Both the position numbers and the translations under genes were made by a program. A model generated the notes under the pieces. That model saw nothing but the letters and a program-made list of their open reading frames with translations. It ran no database searches and was not told where the DNA came from. This document shows positions 53,797-62,031 of a DNA stretch of 64,000 bases, one piece after another. The stretch lies in the NCBI RefSeq assembly GCF_019891395.1, contig NZ_CP078143.1, positions 3,299,001-3,363,000 on the forward strand, given 5' to 3'. The DNA comes from Nitratireductor kimnyeongensis (GTDB taxonomy: Bacteria; Pseudomonadota; Alphaproteobacteria; Rhizobiales; Rhizobiaceae). Each line of letters opens with the position of its first letter. The stretch's first letter is position 1.

Positions 53797-54255
53797 TCAA
53801 TCTGCGGGCGGAATTGAATAGGTGCCGGTGGCATGGGCGACGATATCTTCGCTGTCACCCGCGATCAGTTCGGCCTCAAAAACCATCAGGCGCCGCCCCA
53901 GCTTCAGGATACGACAGCGGCCATCCACGGTACCCGCGCCTGCCTTGCGCATGAAGTTTATGCTGAGATTGGTGGTGACGGTGAGGGCTCTGCGTCCGAT
54001 ATGGGAAAGGGCGCAGACATAGCCGCCAATGTCGGCCAGGGCGAAGAGCGAGGGACCGGAAACCGTATCGCCGGGGCGCAGGTGCTGGTATCCGGCTTCC
54101 AGCCGGACCGTACAGCGTCCCGGAGAGATGCTGAGGGCGCGATAATCGGGAACCTCTCCGCTGCAGGCTTGCGGAAACACTTCTCGAAGATATGAATTGA
54201 CTTCTTCGGCGTTCATCACCGGCTGGAACGTTCGTCCACCGCTGCGGGCATCCAT
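53797..54255 (-). CDS. Hotdog-fold thioesterase (PaaI family)
   Basis: A 152-residue PaaI-type acyl-CoA thioesterase. The hotdog signature is seen in RLEAGYQHLRPGDTVSGPSL, LFALADIGGYVCALSHIG and the closing strand VAHATGTYSIP. Three ATGs are possible; 54255 is chosen because GGGGAGG lies nine bases upstream, and the longer open frame has no family similarity. It is divergent from the ECHDC3-like hydratase gene 131 bases away, so both may take part in acyl-CoA turnover, but this is inference from position. Confidence 0.85.
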   Translation of the reverse strand: MDARSGGRTFQPVMNAEEVNSYLREVFPQACSGEVPDYRALSISPGRCTVRLEAGYQHLRPGDTVSGPSLFALADIGGYVCALSHIGRRALTVTTNLSINFMRKAGAGTVDGRCRILKLGRRLMVFEAELIAGDSEDIVAHATGTYSIPPAD

Positions 54256-54386
54256 CAACCTTGTCCTCCCCATTTTGTCCGACTGGCGCTTTGCGAAGGC
54301 AACCAATCGATGAGAGAATTGCCGGATTGCCGGAGCAACACAAGCGGCACTAAGGTGGCAGCGGATCTCACACAGGGAGGAAGACC

Positions 54387-55205
54387 ATGGCCGAAGCGGC
54401 TGCAGTTCAGGAGAGGATACAGGCACCAGTCGCTGTGAGCGAGGCTGACGGCATCCTGCAGCTGACGCTCGCCAGCCCGCCGGCCAATGCGCTTTCGATC
54501 GCCATGATGGAGGCGCTGAAAGGTGCTCTTGAACGCGCCCGCGACGATGAAGCGATACGGGTCATAGTTCTGCGCTCCGAAGGCAAGGTGTTTTGTGCTG
54601 GTCATGATCTGAAGGAAATGACGGCGCATCGCGCCGACGCGGACCGGGGCAGGGCGTTCTTCGAAAAGACCATGCTGTTGTGCTCCAGCCTGATGCAGAC
54701 CATCGTGCGCCATCCAAAGCCTGTTATTGCCGAGGTGAGCGGGGTGGCCACCGCCGCCGGCTGCCAGCTTGTCGCCTCGTGCGATCTGGCGGTGGCCAGT
54801 GAGTCGGCGCGGTTTGCAACGCCCGGCGTCAATATCGGTCTGTTCTGTTCGACGCCCATGGTCGCCCTGTCACGCAACGTTTCGCGCAAACACGCCATGG
54901 AAATGCTGCTGACGGGAGAGATGATCGACGCGCAGACGGCACTTTCCTTCGGCCTCATCAACCGCGTGGTGCCGCAGGAAGCCTTGAATCAGACTGCGAT
55001 GAGTTTTGCACAAACCATTGCTTCCAAATCACCTTTGACGCTCAAGGTCGGCAAGGAGGCGTTTTACGCCCAGGCCGAAATGGAGCTCTCGCAGGCCTAT
55101 GACTACACGGTGCGGGTGATGGTGGAGAACATGATGGCGCGGGATGCCGAGGAAGGCATCGGTGCCTTTATCGAAAAACGCACGCCGGAATGGCAGGGCA
55201 GATAA
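54387..55205 (+). CDS. Enoyl-CoA hydratase-like protein (ECHDC3 type)
   Basis: A 272-residue crotonase-fold protein. The CoA-binding and oxyanion-hole segments are FCAGHDLKEMTAHR and VSGVATAAGCQLVASCDLAV. The stretch SARFATPGVNIGLFCSTPMV and the C-terminus GIGAFIEKRTPEWQGR are very like the ECHDC3 group of human and bacterial proteins, whose reaction is not well defined. The catalytic glutamates of classic hydratase are not clearly present, so hydratase activity should not be assumed. A strong ribosome-binding site (GGGAGGAAG) precedes the ATG. Confidence 0.87.
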   Translation: MAEAAAVQERIQAPVAVSEADGILQLTLASPPANALSIAMMEALKGALERARDDEAIRVIVLRSEGKVFCAGHDLKEMTAHRADADRGRAFFEKTMLLCSSLMQTIVRHPKPVIAEVSGVATAAGCQLVASCDLAVASESARFATPGVNIGLFCSTPMVALSRNVSRKHAMEMLLTGEMIDAQTALSFGLINRVVPQEALNQTAMSFAQTIASKSPLTLKVGKEAFYAQAEMELSQAYDYTVRVMVENMMARDAEEGIGAFIEKRTPEWQGR

Positions 55206-55210
55206 GAAAA

Positions 55211-55230
55211 GCCTGCCGCTTACGGCAGGC
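55211..55230 (-). terminator. Terminator for the small secreted protein gene
   Basis: Eight-base-pair stem (55211-55218 against 55223-55230) with a four-base loop. On the minus strand it is followed by TTTTCTTATC, so it suits the minus-strand gene ending at 55264. It also touches the end of the hydratase gene. Confidence 0.78.
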
Positions 55231-55263
55231 AATCCGCGTTTGCGGGTGCCCCAAGGTTCTTCG

Positions 55264-55548
55264 TCAGTCGTCGGTCCAGCAGATATGGACGGGGCATGCA
55301 TTCGTATCGAATGCGGGGACGCGGCGGACCTTCAGCGTGTTGAATGCGACCGGGCATTCGTCGAGATTCGCTACAAACCGATCATAACGCTGAATGGGAC
55401 CTCCGTTTCTGGATGGGTAGCGCAGAATGATGGACCCGTGTTTCCGAATGGACTCCTGGATTTGCTGACAGGTCAGTCCAGTGGCCCATGTATTGTGGTT
55501 CGGCAACAGCAAGACCGAACCCAGGATTGTGACCAAAAGTTTGTGCAT
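55264..55548 (-). CDS. Small secreted four-cysteine protein, copy A
   Basis: A 94-residue protein with a signal peptide (LLVTILGSVLLLP, cleavage near ATG-L at residue 24). The mature part has Cys27, Cys65, Cys85 and Cys90. Motifs ILRYPSRN, RYDRFV, ECPV and ACPVHIC are shared with the product of 55786-56118, so the two are paralogues. Four cysteines in an exported protein suggest two disulfides. The ATG at 55548 has GGGA close upstream. I do not know a function; similar short exported proteins of unknown role occur in rhizobia. Confidence 0.78.
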   Translation of the reverse strand: MHKLLVTILGSVLLLPNHNTWATGLTCQQIQESIRKHGSIILRYPSRNGGPIQRYDRFVANLDECPVAFNTLKVRRVPAFDTNACPVHICWTDD

Positions 55549-55785
55549 AGCTTCCCTTTCCGAACAACGTTGCAAGTCACGCTGCCATCCCGGTGAAAAT
55601 GGCTCACCGTTGAGGCGCGGGGGAAGCAATGCCTGAGGTCAGTTGAGGGAAAAAGTTTATATAAGCACAAATAAATAAAGGATTTTTTCTGTTCTTACAT
55701 ATACCGGTTTCTTCGCGCAAGCGATTGGGGTGTGGCCCCAATCCGCTTTGCAAGATACGGGACAATTCAGTCGGAACGAAACCAG

Positions 55786-56118
55786 TCAGTTGGAACGAAT
55801 CCAGGGACGCCGGAAGAGTCGCTCCCTCATCTCCGGTTTGCAGCGGAGCACAGGACAGGAGTCGCGGTCCGCTGTGGGTATCGTATCCCGTGCACCGATA
55901 TGCCCCACGGGACAAAGCCTTTCATGGGACACGTAACGGTCATAGCGCGGCAGGTTCGGGTTGTTCCGCGACTGGTAGCGCATGATGGCAGCACCTTCCG
56001 CCGCGATCCTCGCTTGCACCTCGGCGCAGCTCATGGCAGTTGACGTGTAACGGGATATGGCTTCGGCCGGGCTTGCGGCGACCATCGCTCCGATGGCGAG
56101 TATTGCGTATCTCAACAT
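55786..56118 (-). CDS. Small secreted four-cysteine protein, copy B
   Basis: A 110-residue protein with a signal peptide (YAILAIGAMVAASPAEA, cleavage near residue 20). The mature part has Cys31, Cys69, Cys88 and Cys93, with spacings 38, 19 and 5 against 38, 20 and 5 in copy A. Shared motifs are IMRYQSRN, RYDRYV, LCPV and SCPVLRC. It has a basic 17-residue C-terminal tail (MRERLFRRPWIRSN) absent from copy A. Both genes read leftwards, 237 bases apart; the gap is AT-rich and contains promoter-like TATA sequence, so copy A probably has its own promoter. Confidence 0.8.
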   Translation of the reverse strand: MLRYAILAIGAMVAASPAEAISRYTSTAMSCAEVQARIAAEGAAIMRYQSRNNPNLPRYDRYVSHERLCPVGHIGARDTIPTADRDSCPVLRCKPEMRERLFRRPWIRSN

Positions 56119-56277
56119 TTTCTACCCCTGGTGTACTGTTGTTTGGGATGAGCAGACACCTATCATGAACTGTGTTTGCGCCAACAATGCGGTGGGTGGA
56201 GTTTTCGAGATTGACCTGGTGTGAAAGGACAATCGAAGTGAAAAACTGCACCGACAAAGCGAACTCCGGGAGCGACG

Positions 56278-56799
56278 ATGAACCACGACAAATATGATGA
56301 CGCCTACATCTCCGGTATTTTGAACACCGTGAAAACGGTCGCTATCGTCGGCGCGTCGGCCAATGAGGTTCGACCGAGCTTCTTCGTCACCAAATATCTG
56401 ATCGACAAAGGGTACACCGTATTTCCTGTCAATCCTGGGCAGGCAGGCAAGGAGATTGCCGGCCGGCCGGTGGTGGCGCATCTTGCCGATTTGTCGGAAC
56501 CCGTCGACATGGTGGATATATTCCGCCCCTCCGCTGCCATTCCCGGCGTGACTGATGAGATCCTGGCGATGGATCCGCTCCCGAAGGTTGTGTGGATGCA
56601 GCTCACCGTGCGCGATGACGCCTCGGCCCAAAGACTGGAAGAAAAGGGCATCCAAGTGGTGATGGACCGCTGTCCGAAGATTGAATATGCCCGGCTTTCA
56701 CGCGAAATCGGCTGGAATGGCGTCAACAGCAGGGTCATCTCCTCAAAAAAGCCGATCATGCGTAAAGGTTTTCAGAGTTTCGGCATCCGGCAACGCTGA
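56278..56799 (+). CDS. CoA-binding protein (YccU-like, CoA_binding_2)
   Basis: A 173-residue cytoplasmic protein with one Rossmann-like CoA-binding domain: KTVAIVGASANEVRPSFFVT at the N-terminus and VDIFRPSAAIPGVTDEILAM, then VVMDRCPKIEYARL near the end. It resembles YccU and the N-terminal domain of acyl-CoA synthetases (NDP-forming). The reaction, if any, is unknown. The ATG at 56278 has GGGAGCG upstream. metY follows 102 bases downstream on the same strand, a common pairing in rhizobia. Confidence 0.88.
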   Translation: MNHDKYDDAYISGILNTVKTVAIVGASANEVRPSFFVTKYLIDKGYTVFPVNPGQAGKEIAGRPVVAHLADLSEPVDMVDIFRPSAAIPGVTDEILAMDPLPKVVWMQLTVRDDASAQRLEEKGIQVVMDRCPKIEYARLSREIGWNGVNSRVISSKKPIMRKGFQSFGIRQR

Positions 56800-56901
56800 T
56801 TTTCCAAGCTTGGGCTGCCGGCGGGGACAAAACGCCTTTTCCTGCGTGGTCTCGCTCTGTATTGATGCACAAAACGAACAGGTATTTCTGGAGGAAGAGT
56901 C

Positions 56902-58185
56902 ATGAGTGAGCGTACGCCCGGTTTCGACACACTGGCAGTGCATGCGGGGGCACAACCCGATCCGGCAACTGGCGCGCGCGCCACGCCGATCTACCAGACA
57001 ACCTCCTATGTCTTCGACGATGCGGACCATGCCGCCTCGCTGTTCGGCCTGAAGGCCTTCGGCAACATCTACACCCGTATCATGAACCCGACGCAGGCCG
57101 TGCTGGAAGAGCGCGTGGCCGCACTTGAGGGCGGCACGGCAGCTCTTGCCACGGCGTCCGGCCATGCCGCTCAGCTTCTCACCTTTCACACGATCATGAA
57201 GCCTGGCGCGAATTTCATCGCTGCCAAGAAACTTTATGGCGGCTCGATCAATCAATTCGGCCACGCCTTCAAGAATTTCGACTGGCATGTGCGCTGGGCC
57301 GATCCGGAGAACCTGGACAGCTTCGAAAGCCAGATCGACGACAATACGCAGGCGATCTTCGTGGAAAGTCTTGCCAATCCCGGCGGAACATTCGTGGATC
57401 TGGAAAAGATCGGCGACATCGCCCGCAAGCATGGCCTTCCCTTCATCGTCGACAACACGATGGCCTCGCCATATCTGCTGCGCCCGATCGAGCATGGCGC
57501 CGATATCGTGCTGCACTCGCTGACCAAGTTCATGGGCGGCCACGGCAATTCAGTCGGCGGCGTTCTGGTCGATGGCGGAACGTTCGACTGGTCGAAATCG
57601 GGCAAATACCCGATGCTCTCCGAGCCGCGCCCCGAATATGGTGGGATGGTGCTGCACGAGACCTTCGGCAATTTCGCTTTCGCCATTGCTGCCCGCGTGC
57701 TTGGCCTGCGCGATTTCGGCCCGGCCATCTCGCCCTTCAATGCATTTCAGATTCTCACCGGTATTGAGACGCTGGCGCTTCGCATGCAGCGCCACAGCGA
57801 CAATGCGCTCAAGGTGGCCGAATGGCTGAAGGGGCACGACAAGGTGTCCTGGGTTTCCTATCCAGGCCTGCCCGACGATCCCAATCACGGCCTCATGAAG
57901 AAATACTCCCCCAAGGGCGCGGGCGCGGTCTTCACCTTTGGCCTGAAGGACGGTTTCGATGCGGGTGTGAAGGTGGTGGAGAGCGTGGAGCTCTTCTCGC
58001 ATCTGGCCAATATCGGCGACACGAAGTCCCTGATCATTCATCCGGCGTCCACCACGCATCGCCAGCTTTCCGATGAGCAAAAGGCTGCAGCTGGTGCAGG
58101 CGTCGATGTGATCCGCCTGTCGATCGGTATCGAGGATGCGGAAGACATCATTGCCGATCTGGAGCAGGCGCTGGCCCAGATCTGA
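56902..58185 (+). CDS. metY: O-acetylhomoserine sulfhydrylase
   Basis: A 427-residue PLP enzyme of the Cys/Met metabolism family that makes homocysteine from O-acetylhomoserine and sulfide. Conserved parts: TLAVHAGAQPDPATGARATP, YTRIMNPTQAVLEERVAALE, the PLP lysine in VLHSLTKFMGGHGNSVGG, and TKSLIIHPASTTHRQLS. Length over 420 residues separates it from MetB/MetC. A strong ribosome-binding site (GGAGGAAG) precedes the ATG. No SAM riboswitch was recognised in the 102-base leader. A terminator follows. Confidence 0.95.
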   Translation: MSERTPGFDTLAVHAGAQPDPATGARATPIYQTTSYVFDDADHAASLFGLKAFGNIYTRIMNPTQAVLEERVAALEGGTAALATASGHAAQLLTFHTIMKPGANFIAAKKLYGGSINQFGHAFKNFDWHVRWADPENLDSFESQIDDNTQAIFVESLANPGGTFVDLEKIGDIARKHGLPFIVDNTMASPYLLRPIEHGADIVLHSLTKFMGGHGNSVGGVLVDGGTFDWSKSGKYPMLSEPRPEYGGMVLHETFGNFAFAIAARVLGLRDFGPAISPFNAFQILTGIETLALRMQRHSDNALKVAEWLKGHDKVSWVSYPGLPDDPNHGLMKKYSPKGAGAVFTFGLKDGFDAGVKVVESVELFSHLANIGDTKSLIIHPASTTHRQLSDEQKAAAGAGVDVIRLSIGIEDAEDIIADLEQALAQI

Positions 58186-58209
58186 TCGAGCTAGCTTCTG
58201 AGAAATCGG

Positions 58210-58246
58210 AACGGCGCGGGCTTTCGGTCCGCGCCGTTTTATTTTT
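58210..58246 (+). terminator. Terminator after metY
   Basis: Ten-base-pair GC-rich stem (58210-58219 against 58229-58238) with a nine-base loop, followed by TTTTATTTTT. It overlaps the 3' end of the decayed lrp-like gene on the other strand. Confidence 0.9.
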
Positions 58247-58711
58247 GCGGGATGGGCAGGGCCCCTCCGTCTTCACGGTGTGCATGGAAAAGTTTGAACG
58301 AATGTCCTCCACCATCGGTAGTTCCAGCAGGACGTTGCTTAAAAGAACCTTGTAGGCGGCCAGATCCGGCACCACGATTTCAGCAATGAAATCCGGCGCG
58401 CCGGATGCCATGTGGCAAGCCACCACCTCGGGGATGGCTTCAAGGGCCTTCTGGAGTCCGTCAGCGTTTGCCCGGTTGTGGCGGTTGACCTTGATCTCGG
58501 TGAAAACGGTGAGGCCGAGCGATACGGAACGGCGATTGATGATGGCGCGGTAGCCACGGATCACGCCCTCGCGCTCCAGCCGTTTTACACGCCTCAGACA
58601 CGGCGAGGGCGAGAGGCCCACAAGGTCTGCAAGTTCGACATTTGTTTAACGCCCGTCCGCCTGCAGCGCGCTCAGAATTCGTAGATCGATAGAATCCATT
58701 GATATTGGCAT
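58239..58711 (-). pseudogene. Lrp/AsnC-family regulator, broken by an in-frame stop and a frameshift
   Basis: Reading leftwards from ATG at 58711 the frame gives MPISMDSIDLRILSALQADG-R, then TAA at 58648-58646, then TNVELADLVGLSPSPCLRRV in the same frame, the normal Lrp helix-turn-helix. The ligand-binding RAM domain follows intact (VVACHMASGAPDFIAEIVVP). At the 3' end the frame leads into an abnormal basic tail, but adding one base in the GGGGCCC run near 58262 restores the usual end EGALPIPQK and a stop at 58239-58241. Restart at GTG 58621 would lose the first helix. It is divergent from a decayed LysE-type gene, the classic regulator-exporter pair. Confidence 0.82.
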
Positions 58712-58835
58712 GTGTAAGCCATTTTGATTTTCCTGTTGGCAGTTTATGCCAAATTTGAGCGCTAAAGAAGATTATATCGCAAGGACATGTGAGGCCCGTC
58801 GGAGCCAATATGCGCGCACTTCAGGAGTGCTACCC

Positions 58836-59132
58836 ATGTCCACGCAGCTTTGGCTCGCCTTCATCCTGGCATCATTGCCTGTGCATTTTTCTCCCGGACC
58901 CAACAATACTCTCGCGCTTTCGCGGACCATTCGAATGGGCTATTGGACGGGCCATCCGGGCTCGCTTGGCCGCTATCCGGCCTATCTGCTTATCTTCCTT
59001 GCTGCCGGCTGCTATTGCCTCTTCGGCGCCGGACTGGGGCGTGCGGCAAACGGGAAAGGAATTCTCTCCTGGGTCACCCGTGGTCTGGGGGCAGTGCTGA
59101 TTGGCTTCAGTGTATTGCTCGCGGCAACATAG
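58836..59132 (+). pseudogene. LysE/RhtB-type exporter remnant with internal deletion
   Basis: The 98-residue reading frame starts like a LysE-family exporter (LWLAFILASLPVHFSPGPNN, then TLALSRTIRMGYWTGHPGSL) but then passes, around residue 57-62, into what looks like the last membrane segment of the family (GLGRAANGKGILSWVTRGLG, AVLIGFSVLLA). Normal members have about 200-210 residues, so roughly 100 central residues are missing. AGGAG precedes the ATG. The gene faces away from the broken lrp-like gene across 124 bases. A functional small protein is not excluded, but a remnant is likelier. Confidence 0.72.
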
Positions 59133-59479
59133 TGCACGGTCTCACTGCGCGCAGAGCCGTAGCTGCGTATTCCGTCAAAGGAGCTCCTCAACCACATTTC
59201 CGGTTCTGTGGAGGTGCGGGTGTCCATTCTGCATTGAATTGGAGAGTGATGAACCTCGGTTGCGCCTACCGCAGGAGCACACGCATTTTGGCTGGAGGCG
59301 CCACCTGCGTCTATCGCCGTTCGAAATGAGATAAACGACACCCGCCGAGCATCTTGATACGCGCTTGCTCTTGCGTCAGGGGAAGGGGGCATCCTATTTA
59401 TCCCCTTGAACCAAACGATTCTGCCGCTTTTGCGCGCGCCGGATTTGCGGCGTGCGACTTCCAACCGAAAGGTATATTC
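59133..59479. other. 347-base gap between the lysE remnant and clpP
   Basis: No convincing reading frame or RNA gene was seen. The left two thirds may be further debris of the decayed exporter but show no recognisable similarity. The right third holds a candidate heat-shock promoter of clpP, listed separately. Confidence 0.6.
59370..59399 (+). promoter_or_regulatory. Candidate heat-shock (sigma-32) promoter of clpP
   Basis: CTTGCG at 59370-59375 is followed after 17 bases by CCTATTT at 59393-59399. This approximates the alphaproteobacterial sigma-32 pattern (CTTG, then CYTATNT), with spacing one or two bases longer than ideal. It lies about 80 bases before the clpP ATG. A second CTTGAA at 59405-59410 lacks a good partner. 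Confidence 0.45.
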
Positions 59480-60112
59480 ATGCCGAATCCCGTCGATACC
59501 GCCATGAATCTGGTGCCCATGGTCGTCGAGCAGACGAACCGAGGTGAACGGGCTTACGACATCTTCTCGCGCCTTCTGAAAGAGCGCATCATCTTTATCA
59601 CTGGCCCGATCGAGGATGGCATGGCCTCGCTCGTATGCGCCCAGCTTCTGTTTCTTGAGGCCGACAATCCCAAGAAGGAAATCGCGCTTTATATCAATTC
59701 GCCGGGCGGTGTGGTGACCTCGGGGATGGCCATCTACGATACGATGCAGTTCATCCAGCCTCCGGTCTCGACGCTCTGCATCGGTCAGGCCGCCTCCATG
59801 GGGTCGCTGCTTCTGTGCGCCGGCCACAAGGATATGCGTTTTGCCACGCCCAATGCGCGCATCATGGTGCATCAGCCCTCTGGCGGTTTCCAGGGACAGG
59901 CCTCCGACATCGAGCGTCATGCCCAGGACATCATCAAGCTGAAGCGCCGTCTGAACGAGGTCTATGTCCAGCACACGGGGCAGGACTATGAGACCATCGA
60001 GAAGACCCTCGACCGCGATCATTTCATGACGTCTGACGAGGCGCAGGAATTCGGCCTGATCGACCGGGTGATCAGTTCACGCGATGCGGTCGAGAAAAGC
60101 TCTGATTCCTGA
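59480..60112 (+). CDS. clpP: ATP-dependent Clp protease proteolytic subunit
   Basis: A 210-residue serine protease that forms the tetradecameric chamber used by ClpX and ClpA. Catalytic triad: Ser106 ([11 protein letters not shown]), His131 (IMVHQPSGG) and Asp180 (DRDHFMT), with spacings 25 and 49 as in E. coli ClpP. The ATG at 59480 has AAAGG upstream and gives the normal short N-terminus; the longer open frame is unrelated. clpX and lon follow on the same strand, the usual alphaproteobacterial order. Confidence 0.97.
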   Translation: MPNPVDTAMNLVPMVVEQTNRGERAYDIFSRLLKERIIFITGPIEDGMASLVCAQLLFLEADNPKKEIALYINSPGGVVTSGMAIYDTMQFIQPPVSTLCIGQAASMGSLLLCAGHKDMRFATPNARIMVHQPSGGFQGQASDIERHAQDIIKLKRRLNEVYVQHTGQDYETIEKTLDRDHFMTSDEAQEFGLIDRVISSRDAVEKSSDS

Positions 60113-60431
60113 TTCCGGTCAGGTTTTAATCAACAGAAGGCCGGGCCTGGAGCCGGGCGGGACGCAATTGGACCGGCGTTTGCGGCCAATTGCGTCAATT
60201 CTGTCACATTTTTGTGTTTGCAGCCGACGTGTGAACGCCTACGTTAAGCCTATATTGAGTTTCCAAAGCCAAGGTTTGCGAAGGGGCTCGGTAAGGTTGC
60301 CGCGTTTTCGGATTTGTGTTTCGTTTCGAAAACAGAGCGTGGACCGTCTGGGGGCACTTCCGTCTTCGGGCACCATGACCGCCCGGCGGTTACGGGGCGA
60401 CATGCCGGTGGGTAGTGAAAGGACGTAAGAC
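60113..60431. other. 319-base gap between clpP and clpX with an inverted repeat
   Basis: A perfect 11-base-pair inverted repeat (60161-60171 against 60186-60196, 14-base loop) lies 50 bases after clpP, followed by ATT-rich sequence; it may be a terminator or RNA-stability element. CCTATAT at 60249-60255 is a possible -10 for clpX without a clear -35. No reading frame was supported. Confidence 0.6.
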
Positions 60432-61706
60432 ATGAGCAAGGCCAGCAACGGCAGCGGGGACTCCAAGAACACGCTGTACTGCTCCTTCTGCGGCAAGAGC
60501 CAGCACGAAGTCCGCAAGCTGATTGCGGGACCGACCGTCTTCATCTGCGATGAGTGTGTCGAGCTGTGCATGGATATCATCCGCGAGGAAAACAAATCCT
60601 CGATGGTGAAGTCGCGCGAGGGTGTGCCCACGCCGCAGGAGATCATCGAAGTGCTCGATGACTACGTGATCGGTCAGGCCCACGCAAAGCGTGTGCTTTC
60701 CGTTGCGGTTCATAACCATTACAAACGTCTTGCCCATGCCTCCAAGAATGCGGATGTGGAACTGGCCAAGTCGAACATCCTGCTGATCGGACCCACAGGC
60801 TGCGGCAAGACATTGCTCGCTCAGACGCTGGCGCGCATCATCGACGTGCCGTTCACCATGGCCGATGCGACGACACTGACCGAGGCCGGTTATGTTGGCG
60901 AGGATGTCGAGAACATCATTCTCAAGCTGCTGCAGTCGGCTGACTACAATGTTGAGCGCGCCCAGCGCGGCATCGTCTATATCGATGAGATCGACAAGAT
61001 CTCGCGCAAGTCCGACAATCCCTCGATCACGCGTGACGTGTCGGGTGAGGGCGTGCAGCAGGCATTGCTGAAGATCATGGAAGGCACCGTGGCTTCCGTT
61101 CCGCCTCAGGGCGGACGCAAGCATCCCCAGCAGGAGTTCCTGCAGGTGGACACGGCGAACATCCTCTTCATCTGCGGCGGCGCATTCGCCGGTCTCGACA
61201 GGATCATCTCCGACCGCGGCCGCAAGACCTCCATCGGCTTTGGTGCGTCAGTGGCTTCGCCGGAGGATCGTCGGACGGGTGAACTGTTCCGTCAGGTCGA
61301 GCCGGAAGACCTTCTCAAGTTCGGTCTGATACCGGAATTTGTCGGCCGTCTGCCCGTGCTGGCGACGCTAGAGGATCTGGATGAGGCTGCTCTCGTGCAG
61401 ATTCTCAGCGAGCCGAAGAACGCGCTCGTCAAGCAGTATCAGCGTTTGTTTGACATGGAAAATGTCGAGCTGACCTTTCATGAAAACGCGCTCGCCGCTA
61501 TCGCCCGCAAGGCCATCGAGCGCAAGACGGGCGCGCGTGGTCTGCGCTCGATCATGGAAGCCATTCTGCTTGATACGATGTTCGAACTGCCGGCGCTCGA
61601 AGGCGTCCAGGAGGTCGTTATCTCCGACGAAGTTGTCGCCGGCAACGCCCGCCCGCTCTACATCTATGCCGAGCGTGAGCAGGAAAAGGGCAACGCCAGC
61701 GCCTGA
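60432..61706 (+). CDS. clpX: ATP-dependent Clp protease ATP-binding subunit ClpX
   Basis: A 424-residue AAA+ unfoldase that recognises tagged substrates and feeds them to ClpP. The N-terminal zinc-binding domain has the C4 set (YCSFCGKSQ ... [10 protein letters not shown]). Walker A is [12 protein letters not shown], followed by the pore loop YVGEDVENI and Walker [11 protein letters not shown]. The sensor and C-terminal AAA-lid regions are complete ([31 protein letters not shown]). The ATG at 60432 follows GAAAGGA. Length is standard. Confidence 0.98.
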   Translation: MSKASNGSGDSKNTLYCSFCGKSQHEVRKLIAGPTVFICDECVELCMDIIREENKSSMVKSREGVPTPQEIIEVLDDYVIGQAHAKRVLSVAVHNHYKRLAHASKNADVELAKSNILLIGPTGCGKTLLAQTLARIIDVPFTMADATTLTEAGYVGEDVENIILKLLQSADYNVERAQRGIVYIDEIDKISRKSDNPSITRDVSGEGVQQALLKIMEGTVASVPPQGGRKHPQQEFLQVDTANILFICGGAFAGLDRIISDRGRKTSIGFGASVASPEDRRTGELFRQVEPEDLLKFGLIPEFVGRLPVLATLEDLDEAALVQILSEPKNALVKQYQRLFDMENVELTFHENALAAIARKAIERKTGARGLRSIMEAILLDTMFELPALEGVQEVVISDEVVAGNARPLYIYAEREQEKGNASA

Positions 61707-62031
61707 CGAATCGTCCGCGTCTGGGAATGTGTGTATTTGCGTCACCGGAGTCTTGCTTCGGTGACGTTCGCGTTTCTGCGGCGTCATTGTGCTTCCACAC
61801 CCCCGATTCGGGACGGCCAGAGGCCGCAGGCTGTGTGTCCGGTCCACGCATCCTGCCTAGGCCCTTGATCTTCTCGGTTCATGTCTCCAACTAAGGGAGG
61901 AGCAAAGGTGGGGTGGCTTCCACACGGACATCGCGCAATTATGCGGTTGCTTCTGGTGGATAACGCTCTGGCCGGATAGACTGAAGCCCGCGGCTGGCTC
62001 TCGAGTGGTCGCGGTTTGAAAAGGCTGAAAC
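61707..62031. other. 325-base gap between clpX and lon
   Basis: Besides the hairpin at 61741-61765 there is CTTGAT (61864-61869) followed after 15 bases by CTCCAACT (61885-61892), a partial match to a heat-shock promoter that would suit lon. The match is weak. No reading frame or RNA gene was supported. Confidence 0.45.
61741..61765 (+). terminator. Weak hairpin after clpX
   Basis: Ten-position stem (61741-61750 against 61756-61765, one G-T pair) with a five-base loop; only a poor T-rich stretch follows. Confidence 0.45.

Noticed and set aside
56800..56901. SAM riboswitch upstream of metY
   Set aside because: The 102-base leader has neither the SAM-II pseudoknot pattern nor a SAM-I-like multistem; only a ribosome-binding site is clear.
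59133..59340. Reading frames continuing past the LysE remnant
   Set aside because: The frames are open but give no similarity to LysE or any other family, and composition is like random GC-rich DNA.
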